Counted from the first letter of the stretch, positions 8,891 through 17,696 are shown. The stretch: DNA of 64,000 nt from an uncultured Prevotella sp. (GCA_900550035.1 URQS01000005.1:1-64000); one strand, 5' to 3'. Program-made: numbers and translations. Notes: generated from the letters alone by a model not told the origin.

Positions 8891-9024
8891 GCCATCAACG
8901 ACAGCGCAGCACCGACATACATAAACCTAATCTTTGCTTTGTCGCTTATGGGCGATATGCCCACAAACAAGGCAAGGACGAGCGACAATGCGCAGAAGCA
9001 GAGTGCCAGTAATGCTGTTCCCAT
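8863..9024 (-). CDS. Small hydrophobic ORF, uncertain
   Basis: Fifty-three codons starting with ATG (MGTALLALCFCALSLVLALF) that could form two membrane helices (about residues 3-22 and 34-48). An A-rich stretch precedes the start, with no clear ribosome site. It overlaps the front of the fragment ending at 8723. It may be a frameshifted front end of that gene rather than a genuine small protein. Confidence 0.25.
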   Translation of the reverse strand: MGTALLALCFCALSLVLALFVGISPISDKAKIRFMYVGAALSLMAVPNAAKPT

Positions 9025-9149
9025 ATTCTATTCTGTTTTTTAATCTTTCAAACAAGCAAGCGGTATTGTTACTGATATTCAGTTGTATATGCAAGCAGAG
9101 CCTGATATTTGTGGATATTAAATGCTATGAATTGCGCTGTTTTGTTGCT

Positions 9150-9287
9150 AACTTTTGTGGCAATTTAGAACTAACTTTTGCGGCACTTCATTTGTAACTT
9201 TCGCTGTATTTCATTTGTAGTTTTTGATGTATTTTGTTTGTAGTTTTTGTGGCATTTGATCATGTGTTTTTGTGGTAATCCATCGGG
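9150..9287. repeat. Six tandem 23-bp degenerate repeats
   Basis: Units start at 9150, 9173, 9196, 9219, 9242 and 9265, each exactly 23 bp. Representative units are aacttttgcggcacttcatt(tgt) and agtttttgatgtattttgtt(tgt). The conserved core is A(a/g)(c/t)TTTTG(t/c)(g)G, followed by an AT-rich half ending tttgt. There are no spacers, so this is not a CRISPR array. It resembles an iteron or multi-site protein-binding array. The 3' end of the Rpn relic runs into its last units. Confidence 0.75.
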
Positions 9288-9472
9288 TGTTTTATGCTTT
9301 TTATTTCTTCTTCAGACAAGCCTGATGCTTGCATTATGGTTTTCATAGGCACACCAAGAGACAGAAGGTTGGCGGCTATTTTTACTTTAGCTGCTTTTCC
9401 GCCTTTAGCCATGCCTTCAGCTATTCCTTCCGTCATTCATTCTACTTTGCCCTTTGTCATGCCTTCTGCCAT
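9260..9472 (-). pseudogene. Rpn-family (PD-(D/E)XK transposase-like) nuclease, C-terminal relic
   Basis: Minus-strand translation gives MAEGMTKGKVE, an in-frame stop, then MTEGIAEGMAKGGKAAKVKI and LLSLGVPMKTIMQASGLSEEE. This is the characteristic tail of Rpn nucleases: Glu-Gly-Met/Ala repeats followed by a small helical domain. The catalytic N-terminal domain is absent. A full-length relative lies at 39071-39985 in this window. Confidence 0.7.
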
Positions 9473-9480
9473 AAATAAAA

Positions 9481-9528
9481 AACTGAGTCTACTTCAAAAT
9501 ATACCGATTTTTTGAAGTAGACTCAGTT
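9481..9528. terminator. Strong bidirectional hairpin terminator
   Basis: A perfect 19-bp inverted repeat, AACTGAGTCTACTTCAAAA with its complement, around a short loop, flanked by A/T runs on both sides. It lies 15 bp past the stop of the phosphoesterase gene and probably ends the susCD operon. Confidence 0.8.
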
Positions 9529-9542
9529 ATAAATAAAAGTGT

Positions 9543-10781
9543 CTATTTATGTGTGAACCAGCGTGTGATATGGTTGGATGGTGTCACAACGACAAACTTA
9601 TATAGCTTCGACTTGGGCAATGTGTCGAGGTCGACAGTATATGTGCAGTCGGACGCTTTGGCGGAGCCTATGAGCTGCCATGTGTCCTTGCCACCCTCAC
9701 GATAGTTGTTTGTAGAGCTGACGTACACTTCGGCGTTGTTGGTTGTTGGTGCAAGTGTCTGCCACTTAAGTATCACTTTGTTGTCAAATCCGGTTGTGGT
9801 GAGATTGCAGATGTCGGCATTGCCGAAGAAGGGTATTCCGTCCTGCTCCCATTCCACGTCGCGTGGGACAGTGAATCCCATATAGCGGCAGATAGAAGGA
9901 TTGATGTCTACCTGCGAGAGGCTCTTGCTTCCCCATTCGGCGTTCATGTCGCGACGGTTGCTCACCATCCATACTCCACGCTCGCCGGCAGATTGTCCGC
10001 CGTGGTTGAATCCGTGTTCCTCACGTCCGTGGTCGGTGGTGACGATGAGCAGCCATTCTTCGTCGAAATTCTTTTCGCGGTATTTTATGGCGTCCCATAT
10101 CTGACGCAGCATACGGTCTTCACGTTTCAGATAGTCTTCGGAGAACGTGCTGTAGCCGGTGATGTGGAAAGCGTCGTCGGTATACCATAGATATACCCAA
10201 CTAAGGTCTGGAGCTTTCTCGCGAACGCATTGCGCAGCGTTGCGTATCACTACAGAGTCGATGTCGTATATCTGTAATTCGCGTGGCTTGCGCGGAAAGT
10301 GCAGTGTGTCGAGATCGTAACCGTCGTATGCGTAGTCGACACGCACATTGTTGGTCTCGGGGTGTCCTTCGCCGATAAGCAGAGTGCGGTTGTCAGCCCA
10401 GCTTGAGAACAGTGCTGTCTTTACGTCGCGCTGCTGAGCCTTGGCAATACGGAAGAGCGACCAGTAGTTGTAGTTGGTCTTGATGTTGGAGTTGCCCTGC
10501 ACGTTGTGCTTGTTCATCCATGTTCCGGTGAGGATGTTGGTGTATCCGATGGCTGATATTGTCGGGCTTTGGCTCAATGCTCCCACCTCGCCGCCAGCAT
10601 AGGCTTCGGCATAGCTGCCGGTTGAGGCTATGTCGAATATTGTTGCAGGACGTGTCTGCTGCAGAAATTCGCGCGACACACCGTCCATTATTACGTATAG
10701 AGCCTTGCGGGTTTTAGATTGGCCTGGAAGGCATATCATTGCCGCCATTGCGGCAATGATAAGGATATTTGTTTTTCTCAT
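9543..10781 (-). CDS. Secreted alkaline-phosphatase-superfamily phosphodiesterase
   Basis: A 412-residue exported hydrolase (signal peptide residues 1-22). It shows metal-site motifs of the type I phosphodiesterase/nucleotide pyrophosphatase branch: ALYVIMDGVSREFL (first Asp), SPTISAIGYTNILTGTWMNK (probable Thr nucleophile), DDAFHITG (Asp and His) and VTTDHGREEHGFNHGG (Asp-His and His). A C-terminal beta-sandwich or fibronectin-like segment follows (about 325-410). It is the third gene after susC and susD with a 19-bp gap, so it likely trims phosphoryl groups from the ligand that pair imports. The exact substrate is unknown. Confidence 0.8.
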   Translation of the reverse strand: MRKTNILIIAAMAAMICLPGQSKTRKALYVIMDGVSREFLQQTRPATIFDIASTGSYAEAYAGGEVGALSQSPTISAIGYTNILTGTWMNKHNVQGNSNIKTNYNYWSLFRIAKAQQRDVKTALFSSWADNRTLLIGEGHPETNNVRVDYAYDGYDLDTLHFPRKPRELQIYDIDSVVIRNAAQCVREKAPDLSWVYLWYTDDAFHITGYSTFSEDYLKREDRMLRQIWDAIKYREKNFDEEWLLIVTTDHGREEHGFNHGGQSAGERGVWMVSNRRDMNAEWGSKSLSQVDINPSICRYMGFTVPRDVEWEQDGIPFFGNADICNLTTTGFDNKVILKWQTLAPTTNNAEVYVSSTNNYREGGKDTWQLIGSAKASDCTYTVDLDTLPKSKLYKFVVVTPSNHITRWFTHK

Positions 10782-10800
10782 TGTTTATATTGATTTTTTG

Positions 10801-12600
10801 TTATTGCCATCCGAAGAGTTGAGGTGTGAGGTTGGGGTTCAGATCCATCTCGTGCTTGGGCACAGGGCGATAGTAGTCGCGTGGTTCTTGGAAAGTACCC
10901 ATTGTCTTGGCTGTCTGTATGTTTCCGCTTGTACCGTTCTTGATGTAGACGGTGGCTTGCGGGTCGTCGATGCTGCCCGTACGGTAGTAGGTGAGTTTCT
11001 TGCCGAGGGCGTTGGTCTCCTTGTCAGCCTCTGCAGGTATTTCCTGCGATGACGGTATAAGATATATGTCGGGTATTCCGTCGCCTGTCAGGTCGTACTT
11101 GCCGAGTGACGGGAAGTAGAGTCCTTCGGGCACTTGTTCAAGCAGTTTGCCTGCGTGCCATCTCATAAGGTCGTCGAATCGGAATCCCTCGAATGCCAAT
11201 TCTACGCGGCGTTCGCGGCGTATCTCAAGCAGTATGGCGCTCACTCCGGGGAACTTGGCAGCCTCTACCGGGTCGGCAGTAACGTTCATGGTAAGGTGTG
11301 GCATACCGGCACGGTCGCGCAAAAGGTTGATGGTCTTGTCGAGATCGTCCTGCGTCAGCTGTCCCAGTTCGGCTCTTGCCTCGGCGTATGTCAGCAGAAC
11401 TTCGGCGTAGCGTATAGTCGGATAGTCGATGCCGAGATAGTAGTCCTTGTCCTTGCTGTTAGGGAAACCCTTCAGCTGGTGATAGCCAGAGAAGTTCTTG
11501 TTGAGATTCTGCACGTATAGTCCTTGTCCCGGTGCATATCCCATGGTGCCTTTCAGTTCCCAACCAGGGTAGGCGAGAGTCTGCGACATGCGTGGGTCGC
11601 GGTTCTTGAACTCGTCGACAAACTGCTTGGTCTGGTATCCGGGCTGTGCCGAATAGTATGTTCCGTCCTTCATAAGGTATGCCTGTACGAGAGCCTTTGT
11701 AGGACATGGAATGTAGTTGCCGAACATGTATGCACCCCAGATGCCGTTTTCGGCTACATTGCGCTCATAGTAATGTGCCTGTATCATCTCCGGATTGGAG
11801 GTCAGGTCGGAAGCGTTGAACAGCGAGGCGTAGTCGCTTTCGGGGTGTCCGGTGTTGTATATGCTGTAGCGTGCTGACTGCATTATCTCGCTGGCAGCGT
11901 CGGCTGCCTTCTTGATTAGAGCATCGGCAGAAGCCTGCTGATTCAGTTCGGGATGATATTTGCGGTATGTGCCCTCGTACAGGGCGGTGCGTGCCATTGA
12001 TGCCAGTACTATCCAACGGTCGATGGCACCCTTGGGTTGGTCGGCCTTGACGTTGTCGGCGGCATACTGATAGTCGTCCATGACGTGTTGCATCACCGTC
12101 TCGCGGCTGTCGCGCTTGCCGTACAGTAGGTTGTCGTTGGTAGCAAGAGCGTGGTCGCACCATGGTACGTCAGAGTATTTCTTCACCATTGTCATGTAGA
12201 ACTCAGCACGGTAATATCGTGCCACGCCCACCCAGTGTGCCATTATCTCGTCCGACACATTGGCTTTCTTGCAGTTGTCGAGAAAGTAGTTGATGTCGTA
12301 CAGCCGCTTCCAGTCCCATCCTGCGTCTATAGTGGTTGATGTAGGATTAGCCGATGTCATGATGTTCTTGATGGTGACATTGTCGGTGGTGGCCTGGTCG
12401 TCGGTGCCGGCATCGCCGATGTAGCTGTATGCCGGAGTGTTGACGAGTCCGTAGCAGTAGAGTCGGAGGTCTTGTTCGGTGTTGAAGAAGTTCTTTTGTG
12501 TTATTTCGGTGTGCGGGTCGCGCTGCAGGAAGTCGTCGTTGCACGATGTGAGACACACTGCCGACAGCGCAATGGCTGCCATATATATTGAATGTTTCAT
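10801..12600 (-). CDS. SusD/RagB-family nutrient-binding lipoprotein
   Basis: A 599-residue surface lipoprotein with a lipobox (AVCLTSCNDDFLQRDPHTEI, Cys near 20). TPR-like helices form the scaffold and the C-terminal SusD domain carries the family hallmarks RYAEVLLTYAEARAELGQ and LEIRRERRVELAFEGFRFDD. It acts as the lid over the SusC barrel and binds the ligand before import. It starts 22 bp after the susC-like gene. The ligand is not predictable from sequence. The linked phosphodiesterase hints at a phosphorylated or nucleotide-like compound. Confidence 0.93.
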   Translation of the reverse strand: MKHSIYMAAIALSAVCLTSCNDDFLQRDPHTEITQKNFFNTEQDLRLYCYGLVNTPAYSYIGDAGTDDQATTDNVTIKNIMTSANPTSTTIDAGWDWKRLYDINYFLDNCKKANVSDEIMAHWVGVARYYRAEFYMTMVKKYSDVPWCDHALATNDNLLYGKRDSRETVMQHVMDDYQYAADNVKADQPKGAIDRWIVLASMARTALYEGTYRKYHPELNQQASADALIKKAADAASEIMQSARYSIYNTGHPESDYASLFNASDLTSNPEMIQAHYYERNVAENGIWGAYMFGNYIPCPTKALVQAYLMKDGTYYSAQPGYQTKQFVDEFKNRDPRMSQTLAYPGWELKGTMGYAPGQGLYVQNLNKNFSGYHQLKGFPNSKDKDYYLGIDYPTIRYAEVLLTYAEARAELGQLTQDDLDKTINLLRDRAGMPHLTMNVTADPVEAAKFPGVSAILLEIRRERRVELAFEGFRFDDLMRWHAGKLLEQVPEGLYFPSLGKYDLTGDGIPDIYLIPSSQEIPAEADKETNALGKKLTYYRTGSIDDPQATVYIKNGTSGNIQTAKTMGTFQEPRDYYRPVPKHEMDLNPNLTPQLFGWQ

Positions 12601-12622
12601 TGTCTTATGAGTTGTTATATCG

Positions 12623-15600
12623 TTAGAATGTTACGTTCACGCCCACTGTATATTGCCGGTTGAATGGGTATACATACCCGTAGGAGTCGCTGTTGGTGAC
12701 TGCCTCGGGGTCGAAATACTTCTTAAGTGCGCTTATTTCGAAGAGGTTGTCGGCGCTGGCATACACGCGGATGCGGTTGATGTGCAGGCGGTTGGTGAGT
12801 TTCGAAGGCAGTGTGTAGCCTACGGTGATGTTCTTCAGTCGCATATAAGCTCCGTTGAGCAGGTATTTTGTCTGCGGAATTGCCAATCCCATGGCAGATG
12901 TTATGCCGGTACCGAGGTTCTTGTCGGCAAGCCACGACTGGAATACCGGATACATCGATTTGGTGTTCTTGTTGGCAAGTCCGGCGGCTATGTAGCTCTT
13001 GGAGTGCTTTGCCATCTGTTCGGGAGTGTCGTCGGTGGCGCGATAGAAGTCGAAGGCGTGTTTCTGTCCGCCGGCGTAAGGCTGCTGGTAGAAGCTCCAA
13101 TACAGATAGCTGAGCGGATAGTAGTCGCGTTTGGCAATGCCCTGAACGAATACAGAGAGGTCGAATCCATTCCACTCGGCACCGAGGTTAAGTCCGAAGC
13201 GGTATCGCGGTGATGAGTTGCCTATGCGGCTGAGGTCGCCCGGATGGTCGGCCGTTGTGCCCTTGGTGATGGTATGGTCGCCGTCGAGGTCCTTATATTT
13301 GGGCCATCCCTCAACGATTGTCAGTGCTCCCCATGGTATTATCTGTGTTTCGTCGAGTTGGGCAATCTCCTCCTTGCTTTGGAACATTCCGTCGTTGGTG
13401 AGTCCCCATATCTCGCCTATCTCCATACCCTTGTAGTATTGTCCGAGCTTGCGGTCGGGGTTGTCAAATCGGGTTATCCATGAGCGGTTGTCGGAGAGTA
13501 TGAACCGGGCGTTCCATGCAAAAGGTTTGCCTGCCAACTTGAACTGGTCGCGGTAGGCGACGGACAGTTCCCATCCCGTAGTCTTCATATCGGCAGCGTT
13601 CTCGTTAGGTTCGTTGGCACCGAGCAGCCCTGGCAGTTCCTTGCCCTTGGTGAGCATGTCGCGTGTGTCGCGGCGGTATATGTCGAACGACATGGTGAGT
13701 CGGTTCTGCAGCAATGCGATGTCTATACCGGCATTTATGGTGCGCACTTTCTCCCAAGTGTAGCTGGGCGATACGAGTGCTGGCGATGAAACTATTTGCT
13801 GTAGCTTGCCGTCGATAATGTACGATCCGGTCTTCGACGCCATGGCAGGAATATATCCATACTCCGAAACGAGCTGGTTGCCAAGCGATCCGTACGAAGC
13901 TCGCAGCTTGAGCTGTGATATGTAGCGTGTGAGTGGCTGGAAGAACGGTTCGGCGTCGACGCGCCATGCCAGCGAACCTGACGGGAAGAATCCGAAGCGC
14001 TTGTTCTTGGGGAATCTTGAAGTGCCGTCGTAGCGTCCGTCGAGTTCAAGTATGTACCGGTCGTTGAATATATAGTTGAGTCGGTAGTAGAGTCCGCGTA
14101 TTGCCCAGTCCTTGTATGTCTGGCCTACATATTGGTCGCCCGACGACAGAGCTATCGACGGCAGCGCCGAGGCGATGATGTCGTAGCGGTTGGCGGTGAA
14201 GTTGTCTGAGCGGTTGTACTCTTGGTTGAAGCCCAGCACGGTAGTAAGTGCGTGCTTGCCGAATTGCTTGTTGAATGTGGCATAGAGGTCGAGCACGGTA
14301 TACAACGTCGACGTGTTGCCCTTGTAAGCTTGCGATGTTCCGTCCGTGCGGATGTCTTGCGGACCGTAGCCTATGTTGTACTTGGTCTTGTACCAGTCGT
14401 AGTCTTCGTGTCCTAATGCGAAGGTGAAGTCGCCGTTCAGTTTGACCATCTTGTTCCACAGACTCAGTTCGGCGGCGAAAGTGCTCTGCAGACGCATGTT
14501 GGTGGTGCTCTCCTTGCCTCCGTCCGTTATCTGTGCCAGAGCCTTTCCGAGGTCGGTATTGGCCCATGTGCCGTCGGTGTTGACATCGACGTCGCTCGGT
14601 TTGGCGTCGTACAGGGCGTCAAGATTGTAGTAGCTTGGCTTGTTGCGCTTGGTCATTACGAACGAGGTGTTGTTAGAAACGTTAAACCAGTCGCTGATGT
14701 TGTAGCGCACCTTGCCTCGTGTGCTGTAGCGTTTGTAGGTGTCGTCGGGTGCAATCCTTGAGAGTACGCCGTCCTCGCCGTCGTATCCTGCAGAAATGTA
14801 GAAGTTGGTGCGGGCTGTAGCTCCCGACACCGACAGCTGATGGCTCTGTGCAAAGGTGCTGCGGTCGAGGAAGTAGCGTGTCCAGTCGCGGTTGCCCATA
14901 TAGTCCCACTGAGTGTTGTCAAGCGGGTCGAGTCGTATGGCTTCGGTGCCCGAAGGATTGTCCGAGCGCTGGCGTGCCCACTCCAGACGTTCGTCGCTGG
15001 TGACATGTCCCGAACTCCAGGGCGTGTTGAGCACAGCGATGTTCTTCAGTTTCAGGTATATGTAAGGGTCGGAAGTCTTATCGGTGAGTTGTGAGGGGCG
15101 TCGCCACTGTGCGTTGCCGTTGTAGCTTACGCTGATGCGGTCGCCGCTACCCTGCTTTGTAGTGATGAGTATCACGCCGAAGGCAGCGCGTGCTCCGTAT
15201 ATGGCAGCTGAGGCTGCGTCCTTCAATACCGATATGCTCTCGATGTCGCCAGGCATCAGCCGGTTCATCTCTTCGGCATCGGCAGCCACTCCGTCTATAA
15301 GAATCAGAGGCGAACCGCCATTGATCGAAGCCTCGCCACGTATGTTGAGTGTGGCTGCCTTGCCCGGTTCGCCACTTGTGAAGTCGATGTTAAGGTTGGG
15401 AATCATACCCTGCAGTCCGCGCGAAAGGTCGTTGATGGGTCGTTTCTCAATATCCTTTGCTGTGAGTTGGTCGACAGCTCCCGACATGTTTATTTTCTTC
15501 TGGGTGCCATAGCCTACTACTACAACGTCGTCGAGCAGGTGTGTGTCTTTTTCAAGTTTTATGCTGAGGGGGGTGTTGTCTTTTGTGTTGACAAGCTTTT

Positions 15601-15901
15601 CTGCAAATCCCAGGTAGCGGACTGTTATCACAGCGTTCTTGTCAACGTTCAGTGAGAAGTGTCCGTCGATGTCGGTTGTTGTTCCGTTGGCACTCTCTTT
15701 CTCATAGACAGTGGCTCCGATAAGCGGTTCGCCGTTGTCGTCTACGACAACGCCCTGCACCGTTATCTTCTTTGCTCCGGGTACGATAGTCGGATTGGAG
15801 TCTTTGTTTCCGTCGGCTGTTGGCACTGTATGTGCTGCTGCAGAGGAGTACGCCATTCCTGCAAGGAGGCAGGATGTGGCAAAATAATACTTAAGATTCA
15901 T
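12623..15901 (-). CDS. SusC/RagA-family TonB-dependent transporter
   Basis: A 1092-residue outer-membrane transporter: signal peptide (1-23), carboxypeptidase-like regulatory domain (about 47-122, GVVVDDNGEPLIGATVYEKE), TonB box region and plug starting DDVVVVGYGTQKKINMSGAV, a typical SusC plug motif (LNIRGEASINGGSPLILIDG, then SISVLKDAASAAIYGARAA), then the barrel, ending QYTVGVNVTF with a terminal Phe. It heads the operon with SusD and the phosphodiesterase. No sigma/anti-sigma or hybrid two-component regulator is adjacent. Confidence 0.95.
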   Translation of the reverse strand: MNLKYYFATSCLLAGMAYSSAAAHTVPTADGNKDSNPTIVPGAKKITVQGVVVDDNGEPLIGATVYEKESANGTTTDIDGHFSLNVDKNAVITVRYLGFAEKLVNTKDNTPLSIKLEKDTHLLDDVVVVGYGTQKKINMSGAVDQLTAKDIEKRPINDLSRGLQGMIPNLNIDFTSGEPGKAATLNIRGEASINGGSPLILIDGVAADAEEMNRLMPGDIESISVLKDAASAAIYGARAAFGVILITTKQGSGDRISVSYNGNAQWRRPSQLTDKTSDPYIYLKLKNIAVLNTPWSSGHVTSDERLEWARQRSDNPSGTEAIRLDPLDNTQWDYMGNRDWTRYFLDRSTFAQSHQLSVSGATARTNFYISAGYDGEDGVLSRIAPDDTYKRYSTRGKVRYNISDWFNVSNNTSFVMTKRNKPSYYNLDALYDAKPSDVDVNTDGTWANTDLGKALAQITDGGKESTTNMRLQSTFAAELSLWNKMVKLNGDFTFALGHEDYDWYKTKYNIGYGPQDIRTDGTSQAYKGNTSTLYTVLDLYATFNKQFGKHALTTVLGFNQEYNRSDNFTANRYDIIASALPSIALSSGDQYVGQTYKDWAIRGLYYRLNYIFNDRYILELDGRYDGTSRFPKNKRFGFFPSGSLAWRVDAEPFFQPLTRYISQLKLRASYGSLGNQLVSEYGYIPAMASKTGSYIIDGKLQQIVSSPALVSPSYTWEKVRTINAGIDIALLQNRLTMSFDIYRRDTRDMLTKGKELPGLLGANEPNENAADMKTTGWELSVAYRDQFKLAGKPFAWNARFILSDNRSWITRFDNPDRKLGQYYKGMEIGEIWGLTNDGMFQSKEEIAQLDETQIIPWGALTIVEGWPKYKDLDGDHTITKGTTADHPGDLSRIGNSSPRYRFGLNLGAEWNGFDLSVFVQGIAKRDYYPLSYLYWSFYQQPYAGGQKHAFDFYRATDDTPEQMAKHSKSYIAAGLANKNTKSMYPVFQSWLADKNLGTGITSAMGLAIPQTKYLLNGAYMRLKNITVGYTLPSKLTNRLHINRIRVYASADNLFEISALKKYFDPEAVTNSDSYGYVYPFNRQYTVGVNVTF

Positions 15902-15932
15902 GTATGCAATATTGTTTGTTCTTTTTCTGCTG

Positions 15933-15940
15933 CAAAGTTA
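15933..15940 (-). promoter_or_regulatory. -7 box upstream of susC-like gene
   Basis: On the minus strand TAACTTTG matches TAnnTTTG and lies about 32 bp before the ATG at 15901. A clear -33 element is not evident. Confidence 0.5.
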
Positions 15941-16052
15941 TACATGCTGTTTTTCAGTAGTATTACGAGGCTGTTTGCCGTGGGTTAAGATAGTTTTACA
16001 TTTAAGTTTCTTGCTGTTGGCTGCGTAAACAATTCCACCCGGAGCACCGTTC

Positions 16053-16446
16053 TCAATACAATATTTGCATTTCTTACCGCTCGAAACTGCCATCTGAACG
16101 CACAAGAAAATCTTTGGTGCGTTCAGATGGCAGTTTTGAACGGTTTTGTTATATGGCTCATACACAGAATGTTATGCTGATAAAGATGTTGTTGTACAAA
16201 TATTGGCGGCATAAGAATGCTCTATTTTATTTCAAAAGGACTACATTTAGAGTGCAACTGTAGTCCTTTTGCCCTCTAAAAGGACAACTATTGCATAGCA
16301 AAAGGGCTACAGTTGCATTGCAAAGAAGCCCAGAATGGAAAATCAAGGGTGTCGGACACCGCTGAAACAATAAAAATCGACCCCGGAAATCTCCAGAATC
16401 GATTTTTATTTTGTAACACTTTTTTACTGTTTGTACTATATTTGCA
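16053..16446 (+). repeat. Dispersed intergenic repeat, copy 1 (about 395 bp)
   Basis: Closely related to 55146-55538 in the same orientation. Shared blocks in order: caatatttgcatttct(t/a)accgctc; a long hairpin (here AAACTGCCATCTGAACGCAC pairs with its complement, 16084-16135); a run of ggactacatttg-type motifs with tgcattgcaaagaagccc (16235-16331); the gaatcgatttttta block; and ttgtaacacttttttactg leading to TATATTTG (16437-16444). The end looks like an outward promoter with a -33-like TTTG 23 bp upstream. It fills the gap between susC and the GH25 gene. No protein is encoded that I can support. Confidence 0.8.
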
Positions 16447-16499
16447 TATCAAAACCGTCTCACCATCTCACCGCCACAACAACCGGATCACCGCTCCGT

Positions 16500-17696
16500 C
16501 TACTTGATACACTCGCGCTGCAGGAAGTCTTCGTATTCGGAGCGATAGCCGTTGAATACGTTGATGTCTACTTCTGGGCGTATGCCGCTGACACGTCCGT
16601 CGGGACATAGCTGCCAGTAGACGAGGTGTACGTCGGGCTTGTATTCGCCGTAACGGGCTATCCAGATGTTGTAGTCGCGCTTGAGGTCGGGTGCCGAGGG
16701 GAGGTATCGGTTGACGAATGTCTGCGAGATGTACAGGACGGGGCGTGTTCCGGTGTGCTGGCCTACGATGCGCAGCCATGTGCGCACGGCACGGAACAGG
16801 GCTTCGGGTCCGCCCATTTTCTTTATCATGGCGTGGGTTGGCTCAACGTCGAGAACCGGAGGCAGGTCGCCCTTCGAGAACTTTGAGTTGGCTATGAAGA
16901 AGCGTGCCTGGCGGTCGGCAGGCGTACGTGTGGAGAAGAAGTGATAGGCTCCGGTCTTGATGCCGCGTCGGCGTGCCGCCGTATAGTCGGCACGGAAGTA
17001 GCGGTTGCGTATGGTTGTGCCCTCCGTAGACTTGATGTAGCAGAATGATACGGGATAGTCTACCTTGCCACGCACACGTTTGCGCGATATTGTTCCTAAG
17101 TGCGATATGCGCAGACGACTCCAGTCGATGGGGTAGTGGCGTCGGCCTACGTCGTGCTGAAATCGCGACAGGTCGATGCCGTATATGCGGTCGGCGGTGT
17201 ATTCGAGCCGTTCGCCCAGGAAGCGATTCTCCTTCCATTCGCCAATGCGCAGATGCTTCTTGGGCAGGAGTGCGAATCCGAATCCCGTGCGTTGTCCGTC
17301 GCGCCACTGGCCCGAATAGAATCCCTGCTGCGTATCGGCAAAGGTGCCGTGTCCGTGGGCAATGGCGTCGCGGTTCATCTCGCCCGAGTAGGTGCCCGTA
17401 GAGTCGGTCCATGTGCCACGCACGAGTGTGTCGGCACGCCATGTGCCAACGATGCGGTGATGTAGCGAGTCGTGGCTCACGCCCTTTCCACTGCGTTTGC
17501 CGCAGCGCCATTGTCCGGCGTATATGGTGCTGTCGCCTATGCTGAGTGTGCCGTAGCCGTCGTAGCGGCCGTTCTTTACGGTGCCGCAGTAGGTGTATTT
17601 GCCACGCTGGCTGACTATGGTGTCGGGTGTGATGTCGCGGCACGACGTCAGCAAGAGCAGTGCTAAAATAAATAGATGTGTGATGTGCGTTTTCAT
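16500..17696 (-). CDS. GH25 lysozyme-type muramidase lipoprotein with MORN repeats
   Basis: A 398-residue lipoprotein (lipobox LLLTSC, Cys 19). Residues 30-165 hold MORN-type repeats (GTVKNGRYDGYGTLSIGDST, GQWRDGQRTGFGFALLPKKH). The C-terminal 210 residues are a glycoside hydrolase family 25 domain with YGIDLSRFQHDV (catalytic Asp), FCYIKSTEGTT, the LDVEPT motif and a WQLCPDGRVSGI/VDINVFNG end. GH25 enzymes cleave the MurNAc-GlcNAc bond of peptidoglycan. The 4-bp overlap with the following gene indicates coupling. The MORN half may place the enzyme on the envelope. Confidence 0.9.
   Translation of the reverse strand: MKTHITHLFILALLLLTSCRDITPDTIVSQRGKYTYCGTVKNGRYDGYGTLSIGDSTIYAGQWRCGKRSGKGVSHDSLHHRIVGTWRADTLVRGTWTDSTGTYSGEMNRDAIAHGHGTFADTQQGFYSGQWRDGQRTGFGFALLPKKHLRIGEWKENRFLGERLEYTADRIYGIDLSRFQHDVGRRHYPIDWSRLRISHLGTISRKRVRGKVDYPVSFCYIKSTEGTTIRNRYFRADYTAARRRGIKTGAYHFFSTRTPADRQARFFIANSKFSKGDLPPVLDVEPTHAMIKKMGGPEALFRAVRTWLRIVGQHTGTRPVLYISQTFVNRYLPSAPDLKRDYNIWIARYGEYKPDVHLVYWQLCPDGRVSGIRPEVDINVFNGYRSEYEDFLQRECIK

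Noticed and set aside
9150..9287. CRISPR array
   Set aside because: The units are contiguous 23-bp repeats without unique spacers, and no cas genes are in the window.
15938..16165. A 75-codon minus-strand ORF in the susC upstream gap
   Set aside because: It runs through the hairpin of the dispersed repeat, has no recognisable ribosome site or family, and its frame is not kept in the second repeat copy.
16313..16507. A 64-codon plus-strand ORF at the end of repeat copy 1
   Set aside because: Not conserved in copy 2 and overlaps the promoter-like end of the repeat.
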